A DNA stretch of 23,688 nucleotides from Echinostoma caproni (GCA_900618425.1 UZAN01048653.1:1-23688), one strand, 5' to 3'. Positions 1-10,781 are shown, counted from the first letter of the stretch. Notes: a model not told the origin generated them from the letters alone. Numbers and translations: made by a program.

Positions 1-380
1 CTTTTGACTACTTCCAATGGGTCGTTACCCAACGAACGTGCAGGAACAAGTTTCTGCAATCTTTCAACTACATCTTGTACTTTGAAGGTGCAACAAGAAA
101 CAGCAATTCCCAAACGATTCAGCGTGTTCCGAATCACCGACGAATGTCTCGGATACTCCATATCCCCGCAAACAGTTCAACAGTGCAGGGCGATCGGCGG
201 AGTCTAAGGCCGTTCTGATGTCCAAAACCGCGTCGATAGTTCGTCTTCTACGTATGTGATAGTGTTCTAGCAGCTGATACAACCATGCCATGCATGAAAC
301 CTGGCCTGGTCTTCGCCGATTTCACATTCGCGAAAAAGGCTCAATGTGCGTAATATAACGGGCGTGAATTCTAAAGGATT
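1..380 (-). mobile_element. RTE/SR2-like LINE, reverse-transcriptase fragment
   Basis: Read on the minus strand, this stretch encodes pieces of a non-LTR reverse transcriptase. From high to low coordinates the frames give HARYITHIEPF, then EDQARFHAWHGC (matching the family pattern EEQAGFRPGRGC), then QLLEHYHIRRRRT and VLDIRTALDSADR, which corresponds to RT motif A (family pattern FLDIRAAFDSVDR). In the motif A equivalent the usual phenylalanine of AAFD is leucine, and there are frame changes before and after QLLEHYH, so this is a decayed copy. The family assignment rests on these motifs as known from trematode RTE-type elements. The fragment may run off the left edge of the window, and its upper limit near 380 is approximate. 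Confidence 0.75.
3..176 (-). other. 58-codon open frame running off the left edge
   Basis: A minus-strand frame is open from just after a TGA at 177-179 to the window edge (58 codons). It includes MEYPRHSSVIRNTLNRLG and later VQDVVERLQKLVPARSLG, which look protein-like. It overlaps the end of the RTE reverse-transcriptase reading in another frame. It may be an LINE continuation after a frameshift, an unrelated exon or chance. I do not recognise the peptide. Confidence 0.2.
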
Positions 381-433
381 CTGTGTAATCTGCAGTTAAG
401 TAACATGATCACTAGTATGGATAATCAACTGGC

Positions 434-867
434 ATGCGGTCGAGTGAAACGTTTACCGCGCATCACGTGTTCAACCGTTGCGGCCTGCCACCACACGCAC
501 TGACGCACGCCATGCGGACTTACCCTGTTACAAGGTCGATCAGCCTCATCGAATCAGAGGTCAGTAGTGATCTCTCCTCATTGATTGGTTCGTTGACTGC
601 CCAGCGTGACGACACTCCTTTTGGTAAGACTTGCGCCAGTTCTGTGCCTGCCTGTCTGCGTGTTGACGCACTGCTTGCTCATCGGCTTACGGACCGACTA
701 CGTTTGCGTTTACATACTGCAAATATAATTACTGCTTAATTCACTACTTGCCTACTTATTGGAAGAACTGACCTTGACCTGCGCTACACCAAGTTGAGTT
801 CACCGTTATCGTGGAAAATATATTTCTGTGTCTTGTGTACTTCCTCCTGTTGATTTACTGTGTAGTT
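434..867 (+). other. Probable 5' leader of the CR1-like LINE, with a 101-codon ORF
   Basis: This segment lies directly upstream of ORF1 of the LINE and shows no protein motif. It contains an ATG-initiated ORF at 434-739 (101 codons, TAA stop) that is basic and threonine/arginine-rich and that I do not recognise. By position it is best read as the 5' untranslated leader. The true 5' end of the LINE is not visible, and no target-site duplication matching the 3' flank was identified. Confidence 0.35.
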
Positions 868-1962
868 ATGTGCATCAACGACACGAAGAAAAACTCTCCG
901 TGCTCAAAGTGAAAGAGGATCGTCGGCCCTCATGTGAAGGCCCTATTATGTGACATGTGTCAATGTTGGCGTCATGTTACATGTACCAGCGTGCCGCCAG
1001 ACATGTATACAGCCCTCCAGTCGTGTGACTTCCCAAATTTGAAGTTTGTATGTGACGATTGTCTCCCAACATTCAATACATCGAGTGTAGGCAGAGGAGT
1101 GCTGCCCTTGCCGAGCGCAAGTGGGCTGGTGGAGTGTGCGCAGCAGTCCGCATCAGCGGAGGCGCCGCCGACAGATACCGCCGATGAGCAGAGACGACCG
1201 AGACGCAGGCGTGCAATCAACAACGTGCGACCAACCTCGAGTGAGAGCCGCGCAGCGGCAGTGATTGAGTCTGGATCCCCTGCGGCGATTCAGACACTGC
1301 CGGAGCCACCAGTTTCGTTGCCCAACGCCAACAGCAGATCGTACGCCCGAGTTGCTGCTGCCTCGCATTCCCCCAACAGTGCTGTGACCAGCGTCACCGA
1401 ACGCCCTTTGACCCAGCCGGCATCCTGAGGGCCCCCCAACCCCAGGCCAGTCCCCCGACCGGCCGTTGCAGGAGACCTGCGACGGGAACGCCCCTCAAGA
1501 CGGCAATGCTTCCTGTCTATCAATATGCCGGAGTCCACGGAACCCTCGGCGCAAGCCCGGCTTAACGCAGACATATCCTTGCTTCGAGGAGTCCTGGACA
1601 GACTCTTCGTCCCTGGCGAGGAAACACAATCCCAGGCGATACGAGCGAAGGCCGCTTTCAGACTAGGAGCCAAACGAGAGGGCGGCGCCCCTCGTCCACT
1701 GGAAGTCGTCCTCGGATCGATGGAGCAAACCAAGTCTGTATTCCAGCGTGCCTTCTGCCTGAAAGGGGAGCCCGTCAGGCTACTACGAGACCTCGACGCG
1801 GACGAACGGCAGAAGCTGAAGCAGGCATTAGCCGAGATCCATGAGCGCCGAGCAAGTGGTGAACAAGATCTCTTCATCCGGGATTTTCGGGTCCAGAGGA
1901 GGCGCCCACATTTCCGGTGGAACCCTCTTGCAATACCAAACAGAGAGACTCCTCCGATGTAA
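868..1962 (+). pseudogene. LINE ORF1 protein with PHD-like zinc finger, two nonsense codons
   Basis: A single frame runs 365 codons from an ATG at 868 to a TAA at 1960-1962, interrupted only by TGA at 910-912 and TGA at 1426-1428. The N-terminus (about residues 12-65) has a C4HC3 PHD-type pattern: PCSK followed by the stop, LCDMC, WRHVTC and FVCDDC. The first stop falls exactly where the second cysteine of the first CxxC pair belongs. A low-complexity proline, serine, alanine and arginine linker follows. After the second stop the C-terminal part (codons from about 1525) carries REGGAPRPLEVVLGS, FCLKGEPVRLLRDL and LFIRDFRVQRRR, the conserved terminal domain seen in ORF1 of trematode CR1 elements. 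In the living element this protein would bind nucleic acid and accompany the LINE RNA. The first stop fits TGT or TGC to TGA, and the second fits CGA to TGA. Confidence 0.85.
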
Positions 1963-4765
1963 ACTGGAGGAACGTATCATCGGCTGCCATCGACAGGCGT
2001 AGCCGCGAGTGCATAGCGTCTGCCATTGTACGTAGTGTTTTGAACAAACGAGACGAGTTGGAGGCGTTTGTCGTGGAGCACTTCCCGGTGGCCATCGCCG
2101 TCACCGAAACCTGGCTTGCCCCCGACGTTCTTGAATCTGAGGTCTCGCTCCCGGGGTATGCGTCATTCCGTTCGGACCGTGCTCAACCAAGGATGGGTGG
2201 GGGCGTCATGCTGTTTATTCGCGAAAGTATACCGGTTACTCACCTCTACAGTTACGCGGATCCTGACGGTCAGGGAGAAGCGCTGTGGTGCAAAACCAAA
2301 GTGTGTTGCAACGGCTACACGACGATAGGGGTCTGCTACAGACCACCAGCGACAGCCCCGGTGGCCATCCTGGACGATATGCGGCGATGGGCTGGCGACG
2401 GCCACTGTTTGATTTTGGGTGATTTCAATGTGCCCCTAATCGATTGGGACGAAAACCGCTGCCTACCGGGAGCGGACAATTCTCCAGGGACCTCCTCGAA
2501 GTATCGAACCAGTTGACCCTGCATCAGCATTCCCGCGAGCCCACCAGGATCAACGACTCCGCCCAGTCAGTCCTGGATCTGGTGCTATCCCTTCNCCTCC
2601 CGCCACTCGGTTCGAGCGATCACTCGACCCTGTGGGTGCATTGGCGACATGGAGCTCCGTATCGCTCTCGACCACATTCCGGACCCAATGTCTGGAAAGC
2701 TGACTACGATGGCATGAGGATTGCAGCGCAGTCCCTCCTCTGGGTGACTACTTGCCCTGAGGGAGTAGATCTTGCCTGGACTACCTTCCGGGACGGCACC
2801 CTTAAATTGGTGGCAGCCTTCTCTCCTCCTAAACGCTTTCGGTCACACGCTATGGCCCCCCTCCCCCCCTAGTTTGACCGCGAGTTACGTCAGATGCTTA
2901 AGCGTCGAAACAGGGTGTGGAAAGCGCTTCGCGATCACGGATCTAACTATGACCAATACAAGTTGCTGCGTAATGCGTGCTCGGAAATGAAATCCAGAAA
3001 ACGGCGAGTGTACGGGGAAGCTCTGGCATCTGAAGCGGCCTTTATACCGAAGCGGTTCTATGCATACCTCCATCGCCGCACGCGTGAAACGGCCAAAGTA
3101 CCATCGCTGGAGTTTAACGGTGCCCTGGCAGAAACCGATGTTGACAAGGCGGAAGCTTTTGCGCAACACTATGCATCTGTCTACGCCACCGAAACATCAC
3201 CGACCCCTCCCCCCCGCACTGTCGTGCTCTGCGCCTCTCCTGTTTTTGCAAGCCATCTCGGTAGACGAGGTGTGTGATGCACTTTCGGCTCTGAAACCGT
3301 ACCAGTCACCGGATCCGGATGGACTGCATCCCATCGTACTGAAGGAGCTGGTGCCGGTCATTGCACCTACCTTAGCCGTCTTGTTCGAACAATCATTGAC
3401 CGAGGGGAGGTTACCCTCCCCCCCCCCCNCTGTACGCCCCCTCTTCAAAGGAGGAGCCCGTGGGGACCCCGTCAACTACCGCTCGGTCAGTCTCACCTGT
3501 GTGGCCATCAAGCTGATGGAACTTGTACTCGCCAAGCGACTCCACACCACCTCCTACCACATGATCTTCTCTGTCCAGAGCAGCACGGGTTCCGTCCGTA
3601 GCGATCTTACGTCTCGAATCTACTACTTGCTTGGGAGCAGTGGGCGTCTACCAAGGCCTTCGGCCATGAAACGGACGTCATCTTCATTGACTTCAGCAAG
3701 GCATTCGATAAGGTGCCACGTGGACGGTTGTTGGAGAAGCTTATGGCTTACGGGGTCACGGACCCTCTAGTAGCATGGATTGAGGATTTCCTTGTCGGAA
3801 GGAAGTTTACTGTTAGAGTTGCCCCGACGGAGTCGTGTAGCTTTCCTGTCAACAGTGGAGTGCCACAGGGTTATGTTCTCGGACCTGTATTGTTCCTCCT
3901 GTTCGTGAGTGACCTACCCTCCCAGTTGAGCTCATCTTGCCTCCTCTACGCGGATGACGTGAAACTGTGGAGAGCCATGAGAACACCAGAGGACCACCGT
4001 GCCCTCCAAGAGGATTTGGATAAGTTGCATCGCTGGGCTGTCGTCTGGGAACTTCCAGTGAACTCGTCAAAATGCGCTCATATGCGCCTGGGACGGAATA
4101 CACCGAATACTCCTTACCTGATGAACAACGTCCCACTGCGTTCGACGACCACCGAGAGGGATCTGGGAGTTATTACCTCCGCATCCATGAAGACACAGAT
4201 GAACACCGCCCGAGCATGTTCTACGGCAAGGAGTATGCTAGGTGCCATCCGTCGGTCGTTTGACGGCTTGTCGTTCACAGCCTTCAAGAAGCTGTTTGCC
4301 TCCCATATTCGCCCCCGGCTTGAATACGGTGGACCCGCTGTATACCCCTACACGCTTTCCGAAATGGCTAACTTGGAACGGGTACAGCGCTAAGCCACCC
4401 GCCTCGTCGCGGGACTTCACGGGATCAGCTATGAAGGTCGGCTCCAGACACTCGAACTCTACCCCGTTAGCTACAGGAGACTCCGGGGGGATTTGATCTA
4501 CCTGTGGAAGATTCTACGTGGTGATCTGGGACCGGAATTACGTGCTATGTTTCCACTGCGAGATTGCAACCGGACGCGCGGTCACAGGCTCACCCTCCAG
4601 AACCTTGAGTCAAGGGGGCTTCCTCTGGTCTATCGCCTTTCCCGGAGGGCGACTTCCCTCTGGAATTAACTCCCATCGGAGGTGGTGGAGGAGCAGAACG
4701 AGGCGCGTTTCAAACGCCGTCTCGACGAGCACTTGGTGAGACGATGGCAGCTTGCAGACCACTGA
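1917..4765 (+). pseudogene. LINE ORF2: APE endonuclease, reverse transcriptase and CR1 C-terminal region, frameshifted
   Basis: The endonuclease part is at about 1917-2625: VTETWLAPD (catalytic Glu at 2106), GGGVMLFIRE, GVCYRPP, LILGDFN (Asp at 2421) and GSSDHSTL (SDH at 2615-2623). The reverse transcriptase follows: KPYQSPDPDGLHP, LFKGGARGDPVNYRSVSLT, VIFIDFSKAFDKVP (motif A Asp at 3689), SGVPQGYVLGPVLFLLF and LLYADDVKLW (YADD at 3947-3958). The C-terminal region has DLGVIT, SHIRPRLEYGGP and ATRLVAGLHG and ends at TGA 4763-4765. The frame changes near 2480, near 3210 in a C-run, and near 3578. Internal stops are TAG 2870-2872 and TAG 3599-3601, plus TAA 4391-4393 and TAA 4667-4669. Ns at 2595 and 3429 sit where conserved residues are missing. 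No ATG start is visible. The 5' part overlaps the end of ORF1. The family function is target-primed reverse transcription in the nucleus. Confidence 0.9.
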
Positions 4766-4926
4766 GTGGGTTGTTATTGGTACCGGCGGTGGAGAGGCTC
4801 ACACGGGGCACCCTCTCCTTTCTCAGCACGAAGATGAAGATGAAGATGACTTATACGAGATATAACAAAGTGACCACCACAAAGTGATGAGTTTGAGATT
4901 GCTGTATCGCAGATTACAGGTTTGGC

Positions 4927-4927
4927 C

Positions 4928-4980
<53 letters not shown>
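4927..4980 (+). repeat. (CAA)18 tract forming the LINE 3' tail
   Basis: Eighteen perfect CAA units follow directly after the LINE 3' untranslated region. Non-LTR elements of the CR1 and related clades often end in short tandem repeats rather than poly(A), so this most likely marks the 3' terminus of the insertion. Confidence 0.9.
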
Positions 4981-5216
4981 ATGAGGTTGACTCGAATTTT
5001 GACTGATGATTAACGCTGATCTTCCTAACCATCTCGTTTCCTTAACTTGTCTAACAGTTCAGGTGAGCCTCCAAGCAACCATTTTCCATAACGTTTTGAA
5101 AGTCAAACTTTCATTCAATTACCATGACAGAAGGTCAATCGCACGTATGACAAATCACAACCTGATTGCAGTGTTTCGGTGGTCTATAAGTAAAGTGGGA
5201 TGAAACACGTCGTACT

Positions 5217-5400
5217 TGGGCGGTGGTGGCCAAGTGGTGTTAGGTCACCAACTATAGTGACCTGAGTGTTCCGGGTTCAAACCGCTTCACCGCCGCCCGT
5301 CTTCCCTATATCTGTATTTTCCCCAGGCAGCCTTTGTATGGCCACAGCCCCTTCCTGATAGTTGACTCTACATTTGTATGTTCAAAAAATAGAAAAAGGA
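5217..5400 (+). mobile_element. tRNA-derived SINE, type II (Ser/Leu-like) head
   Basis: The head has a polymerase III A box (TGGCCAAGTGG at about 5229) and a B box (GGTTCAAACC at about 5274). The start GGGCGGTGGTG can pair with the later CACCGCCGCCC over 11 positions with one G-U wobble, like an extended acceptor stem. The spacing between the boxes and the GTGGCCAAGTGG start fit a type II tRNA of Ser or Leu kind. The T-stem does not pair well, so it is not a functional tRNA. The downstream body ends in an A-rich stretch near 5385-5410, typical of a SINE tail. It lies about 235 bp beyond the LINE tail. Confidence 0.65.
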
Positions 5401-6690
5401 AGTAAAAAGACATTTTATTACTACTCACCCCACATCTCTCTTCATCCCTATCGATCAATGTCACCTTTGAGTTACTGAATATGTATTTCTTTTTAACATG
5501 TCAATTCCTTAAGTGATCCGTGTAGACTAAAAGCTGAATCAATGAGAACAATTAATCGTCTCTGAACGCGCGTTCTCAATCTATAAACTTCCTCGAAATT
5601 TTGTTTGTTATTATTCAACCGACAGACACTAACGTCGTTGACCCCGCAAAAACATTCCATTTTTGAACTTGACCCCGTTCCTTGTTGTTGTCGCCTGATT
5701 GATACGATTGTATACGGCCAGTGTGATTTGATACCAGTGGCACCGTTATGAGTCATGATGCGCGAAAAACCGAAAGATTTGCTGGTTCGAAATCACACGG
5801 TCAACCGATTTCATTGCACTTTAGTCCGTCGAATTTCAGTCAGTTGGTGAAGTATGATGACAACACACACACACACACACACATTAATTCACCACCCTCA
5901 CCTTCACATGCATTTGGTGAAATCGCTTTGTTTTGACCTTTGTGACTTGTTGTAAAAATGCTCTATAGTCACGGATCTGAGTTTTTGCTGGACTGATTAA
6001 ACACACGAAGCCAAAGAGTATTTGATCCGCCTGCACGCGTCAGGTTGGGGGTTTGCGGGAAACATAAGAAGAAATCAAGCATCCCGACCGGCCAAAGCGA
6101 AAACTGTCAGCTTCAACTGCGACGTTCAGCCGAGAACACAAGTTCGGGAAGAAGTGAACGACGCGGAAATAATTACGGCTTCAAATGCATAGTGTACACT
6201 TCGCCAATCTATGCAACGCGAGCTGTCTCGCTTTTCCTATCCACAACTTTTTCGTGGGGTTGCAATGAAGGATCCGGGGGTGACCAAAACATGTGGCATA
6301 TGCACTACATCAAGATAATCATCATTGGTCTGACGAGACTGGTTCGGGGAAGAGATCCAAATTAAGTTTATCAGGCATAATGGAACCCAAGTGTTATAAA
6401 AGAGGCACAGCACAGTTACAATTCGGAATGTTATATTTGGCTTGGAATGCATGAAACGGTTATACGGTGTCCGTGGTTCTTTGATGGCACAATTAATGGA
6501 ACAGTTGATTGAAACAAGTGTATATCAATCGAAATTGGTGTGAGCGAAAGGAATGACGAGAAAGCCGTATGTATGACGACAGGATTGCACCGTACACAGT
6601 AAAACATAAATAATAAACAATTCGTTCACATACGCCAACTGATCAAATATGGCATAAAGAAACGGGGAATAATTGGTGTTTTGGACCGTA
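5401..6690. other. Non-coding stretch, no gene seen
   Basis: Only short ORFs without recognisable motifs are present. The only structured sequence is an (AC)10 microsatellite at 5863-5882. No splice-consistent exon, RNA gene or transposon motif could be supported. Confidence 0.5.
5863..5882. repeat. (AC)10 microsatellite
   Basis: Ten perfect AC dinucleotide units. Confidence 0.95.
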
Positions 6691-6775
6691 CGAACCAGCT
6701 GCACCGGTCTTCCAAGCGAGAGTTGAACCGAGGCTCTACGTGCTCTACTGGACAGCAGTGTGCTCTCCTAGACAA
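6690..6775 (-). other. Possible degenerate tRNA-like (SINE) segment
   Basis: On the minus strand a good B box (GGTTCAACTC, plus-strand 6720-6729) is preceded about 41 bp upstream by TAGGAGAGCAC, a weak A box with one violated position. The spacing is near that of a tRNA. No stems can be built convincingly, so this is a weak call. Confidence 0.25.
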
Positions 6776-6779
6776 GTTA

Positions 6780-7600
6780 AAAATACTGTGGTGATCCTAG
6801 CTAGCCTAGGGGATAGCGTTAGCCAAAAGTGACGCGTTACAATTTCTGGACAACGAACTCCAGGCAAATCGTTCAAAAAAAACATCAGAAATCGTGAAAC
6901 CCAGACAGACGGTGTATGTAGTCAGGAATCCAAACTGTCTATTGGTGGAGAAGCAGAGAACCAGTAAAACTCCTTTCTACATGTTATTCAATTATATTGA
7001 TCTTCCTCAATAAACCAACCGTTACCTGTGTGTGGCCTTTTTCCTGCATCTGGGTAACGCGAGATTTCAACGTAACTTTGCCACTGCGATTCTATGCTTC
7101 ATTTGCCACTGATTTGTGATCCACAATCCATACACACTTTGAATACTATAAATACACAAAGCAGGTATGTTCCGTGCTATCCTTTATCAAAACCTCGTCA
7201 TAGGAGTAACGATCAATAAAAAAATCCACGTCTTTTTTTCCTTAGAATCATGAGTAAACCTTATGTTGTTGAAAAAATATAGCAAGCAATGTGCATCTGG
7301 AAGATGGTTTCTGGCACTCACTCGCAAATGTCAGTAGCATTCGAAAATACCCTTTTTCACCAGCGAAAATGAACTTTGCCAGACTTTCCCCATTGTGTGT
7401 TGAATAATAGCCCCATTTAATTGGCCGTTTCCCCCTTCGTGGAAATTGTAGTTGATATATTCAATAAAGGGGAGTAAAATGAAAAAGCACAAAAAGTATA
7501 CATCAATGATGCCTCTCTTCTCAAAATCTCGACAAATTTGTCTCCGGTTGAAAATGTCGGTTGGTTCACCGGACGATTTTGTAAGATCTAACCGAGAGTT
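6780..7600. other. AT-rich non-coding stretch
   Basis: No ORF with protein-like character and no repeat motif was recognised. AATAAA hexamers occur by composition and are not tied to any gene. Confidence 0.45.
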
Positions 7601-7603
7601 TGA

Positions 7604-8407
7604 TTTGTGACGACCATTTTGAAACAAACTTTTCGTCGTTTATCTCCTGAAGTTTATTCACTGTATGCTTTCCTTTCCCAATTCTACATGGTTCTTTCCA
7701 ACTGGGACGTAACTTTTTTGAACCCTGATAGCTTACATTCCCTCCGACACGTTGCTCGTACTTGGATGCTGACACTTGTTTCCCATTTCACATGTATTCT
7801 TAACTTGCTCATCGTTTTTGTCTTGCGATCTGACGGAACTGTGGGAGAATCCGATTTGCTGCGCCGTCTAACTGCGGCCTGTTTTTACCAACTGTCTCCT
7901 CTGTTGTATCACAGGCTTCTCTTCACTCAGTTGCTCGGAACTTTGCCAAAGAAACTCCAGCACATGTATCAAGTAAACATGGCTCTTTTGAAGCCTCAAT
8001 CTTCAAATAAGTTTGGACAGAAAGACGATCAACAGTCCCGGAATAGGCCTTGTCGTGGGACAACGATTTGGATGAATTCAGGCGTTTTCTCACGAACCCC
8101 TTGCGGTCTGTTTCCGGGCAATTTTCATGTCAGCAATCTGGATTTTTACGCTCGAAAACCCCACTCCTGACGATTCTCTGGTTTTTAATCTGGTCGGATG
8201 TCTACAACCACCTCGTCTGTCAGTCAGTTTATTGAGTGTCATTCTGACTCCGAAAGGTTGACGCTTGAGTCATTAATTTGCATGGACAGGTATGACTTTC
8301 TTCGCAGTAAACTCCTTCACGACATATGCCAGTCTTCTTGGCGGTCCTCCGCCACATTTCCGATAATTCATTGTGGAAGGACTGCGATGAGCCAACGCGT
8401 AATCTAG
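7604..8407 (+). CDS. Candidate spliced coding region, function unknown
   Basis: A frame is open from 7604 to 8170 (about 188 codons; the first real ATG is at 7688), with a protein-like core including GTVGESDLLRRLTAACFYQ and LLYHRLLFTQLLGTLPKK. Near 7972 there is a possible donor (ATCAA|GTAAAC). A second frame around 8050-8235 reads SWDNDLDEFRRFLTNPLRS and TILWFLIWSDVYNHL. A third frame reads through LESLICMDRYDFLRSK to a TAG at 8405-8407, with AATAAA starting three bases later. The arrangement would fit two or three small terminal exons followed by a compact 3' end, but T-rich DNA readily gives long ORFs, so this could also be chance or a decayed gene. I do not recognise the protein. Confidence 0.3.
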
Positions 8408-8409
8408 CT

Positions 8410-9360
8410 AATAAAGCCAACATTACACCCGAGTATTTAGTCTGACATCGTTCGATCCCTATTTACCAATCCATCATGTGAGGGCTTTAACCGGTTCGGT
8501 TAGTAGTCCAAATCCACTTGACACTTAGGAGCTGTTTAAATGCAGCCTACGAAATGATATTGATTGAGGTCAGCCGATTGCTGCGCCATGATTGCATTCA
8601 TATTCCCCTCGCTGAACTTTGCTCATATTTCTGGCATATGTATGTACGTTGGGGACACACATAGAGAAGCTAAAGCACCGTGAACAGGGATTCAAAAGAC
8701 ATGATTTAGAGCTAAAAATCAGCTCCAANTAAATTACCACTGTAGGTATATCATATTCGGAATAGGAAGGGAAATTGAATAGTGTGAACTCAAATTTCAG
8801 TTGAAAACTCACTGAATAGCACATAGTTAATTGAAACCAGGAGGAGCTGTGTAAAACTGTTAATCGAATTCGAAAAACACCAAACAATTATTGGTTGATT
8901 TTTTAATGTCCAATGAACAACAATTTGGCTCATTTGCCTGCCTTCTACCATTCAGCCAATTCGAGTGAAGCTGCTTAGGACCACAGGATTGGTCGTAAAA
9001 TCCGCTTCCTGATTTGCTAACCGGAAGCTGTACCGTGGTGCGTGTGTACTCGTTGCTCGATCACCGCAAAAAAGCTATTGCCCAATTTGAACGATTAGCT
9101 AGAAAAACAGTCCAACTGACCGTTTGGCCGTTCTTGAGTGCATGACTATTCCGGTTTATGTGTAGTTAAGGAATGTGAAGATGTGATTAAACAACGAGAA
9201 GATTTAATCACATCAAACAACTCAATTCGTTTGCTAGCTTGTCCACTTCACGATCCACCATGTGCTTTGTTAATCTTTCCAGTACACTTTTCCAAGTACC
9301 ATAATCCGCTGTACCGCTGAAGTACTTTCCCCATGCGTCTCATTGTCTCGATTTCTCTAC
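8410..9360. other. Non-coding stretch with one N
   Basis: Apart from the AATAAA just after the candidate ORF and a single N at 8729, nothing recognisable was found. The short ORFs on both strands lack motifs. Confidence 0.45.
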
Positions 9361-9364
9361 TCAC

Positions 9365-9598
9365 ATCAGGTATCGTTGTAGTGATTGTATTAGCAGTAGT
9401 AGTGCGCAAGGAATTTGGAACTCCAACCACAAAATAGGAATCACAGGACCCGAATTGATAATCAGCTATCACGGACTGGATCTCAGAAGCACTGGACCAC
9501 AATAGCACGGATTCGCAATGTCCCACGAGGACGAGACGCGAAGAAAAGGCCACAGGAAAGGCAGTAAGTAGTTCGTTTATTGGAAGAAATGAAGGTGA
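9365..9598 (-). CDS. Weak candidate exon, unknown protein
   Basis: A minus-strand frame is open for 78 codons from just after a TAA (9599-9601) to a consensus donor GAT|GTGAGT, where the exon's last base would be 9365 and the donor would be in phase 0. The peptide includes RLVLVGHCESVLLW and YQFGSCDSYFVVGVP. There is no ATG, and the first possible acceptor AG lies well inside the frame, so the exon would be shorter than the open stretch. It could easily be chance. Confidence 0.2.
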
Positions 9599-10781
9599 TT
9601 AAATAATATGTACAAAGGGATATTATTGGCTATCTTGGCATCCACCAATTGGATTGCAGCACTGCTTGTATAATCTTGCTTCTGTCTGCATTGTCTTTGA
9701 TTGGCTGACACCATCCACCAATGACGTGTATTCAGCATCCATGCACGTGCCATTGACGTCAGCATTCAAACTTGATTGATCGCCAATGTCCTGAAACTGG
9801 AACGTGCCGCTTCAGGGTAGGTACCATTGTGTAGGCCTGGATCACCACAATCGTCCCTCGTGTGTCACAAATATTCTTGAGCATTATTATGCTCTATGTC
9901 ATGAATCAGGTTCTCCATACGGTCTTGGATCGCCCAACCGATCCCGCCTCCCCGTGTCTCGCACCATTGATAGCATGCATATAAATTTACACAAATTATA
10001 CAAATGCCTAGTATTTCCGGGATCATACTGAGATTGCCAATCTGTTTACCAGCCTGTATTGAAGGCACGGGAGCAGTCAGTTTGAACTGAGTGTGATTCA
10101 TGAGCCGGTCACATTGTATCTGCTAGTTCATAGTTGTTTTTTTTGGATTTTTCTGTTATTGATTGACCGTAGCTTAGCACAGCTTATTCGGAATGATTTT
10201 ATGCAACATTTGATGATTACACCAAGCCTCCAGAGGGAATCGCTGGGTGTCCACTCCAAAGTGAACCACGGTTTGTAAACTTCAGAAAATTCGCAACTTG
10301 TGATCATCCCTCCCTCCCGACCGGCTTGTTTTCGAAGATTAACGAGAACAAATGAACGTGACAGTTTGACCTCAAAACTGAATGGTTTAGCTTACAGAAA
10401 TAGTGAAAAATGTTTAGATCACTTCGGAACAGCAATGGATTGTACAGTTACACCAGTCTATTGATTCATTCACATTCGCGTATCCCATTTAGTAGAAATC
10501 TACATTTAATTTATATCGAACAGAACGAACCGGATTCAGGTCAGATATGGCGCTGTCCCAATTGTGAGCCAGGGTTCCTGTTCAGACATAGTCTTGACCT
10601 TGAATGCGACTACAGCTCTGAATGTGTTGTTTGGTTGTTGTGACAATAGTTACCGACGTGAAAACCCCTAACGAAATCAATCGCCGATACTACTATGTGA
10701 TTCAGGACAGTAGTATACTTCAAATATTTCAAGTGTACGGCAAGGAATCTCGTGAGTGAATACATACCACCGACACACTCA

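Larger units (their letters stand above)
434..4981 (+). mobile_element. CR1-clade non-LTR retrotransposon (LINE), nearly full length, inactive
   Basis: The element has the classical two-ORF plan. ORF1 carries a PHD-like zinc finger and a conserved C-terminal domain (868-1962). ORF2 carries an APE-type endonuclease, a reverse transcriptase and the CR1-type C-terminal region (about 1917-4765). A 3' untranslated region of about 160 bp includes three AGATGA units (about 4829-4849), and the element ends in a pure (CAA)18 tract. The plus-strand polarity is consistent throughout. Internal stops and at least three frame changes show it is dead, although most motifs are still legible, so the insertion is moderately old. 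The 5' limit is uncertain: 868 is the secure start of coding sequence and 434 is a guess at the leader. Confidence 0.88.

Noticed and set aside
1290..1877. 195-codon minus-strand ORF
   Set aside because: It is antisense to LINE ORF1, where GC-rich codons leave the opposite strand open; it has no motif.
4774..4980. Minus-strand ORF with a run of leucines (and a valine-run version)
   Set aside because: The poly-leucine and poly-valine runs are translations of the (CAA)18 tract, not a membrane protein.
5863..5882. Short tandem repeats, considered for a CRISPR array
   Set aside because: They are simple dinucleotide tracts without spacers, and the organism is eukaryotic.
8404..8455. TAGCTAATAAAG followed by GTTCGATCC, resembling tRNA A and B boxes
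   Set aside because: The A-box part contains the AATAAA of the candidate ORF end and no stems can be formed, so it is probably coincidence.
10550..10625. CPNC pair and later His and Cys in a plus-strand ORF, considered as a zinc finger
   Set aside because: The spacing fits neither C2H2, CCHC nor PHD patterns.
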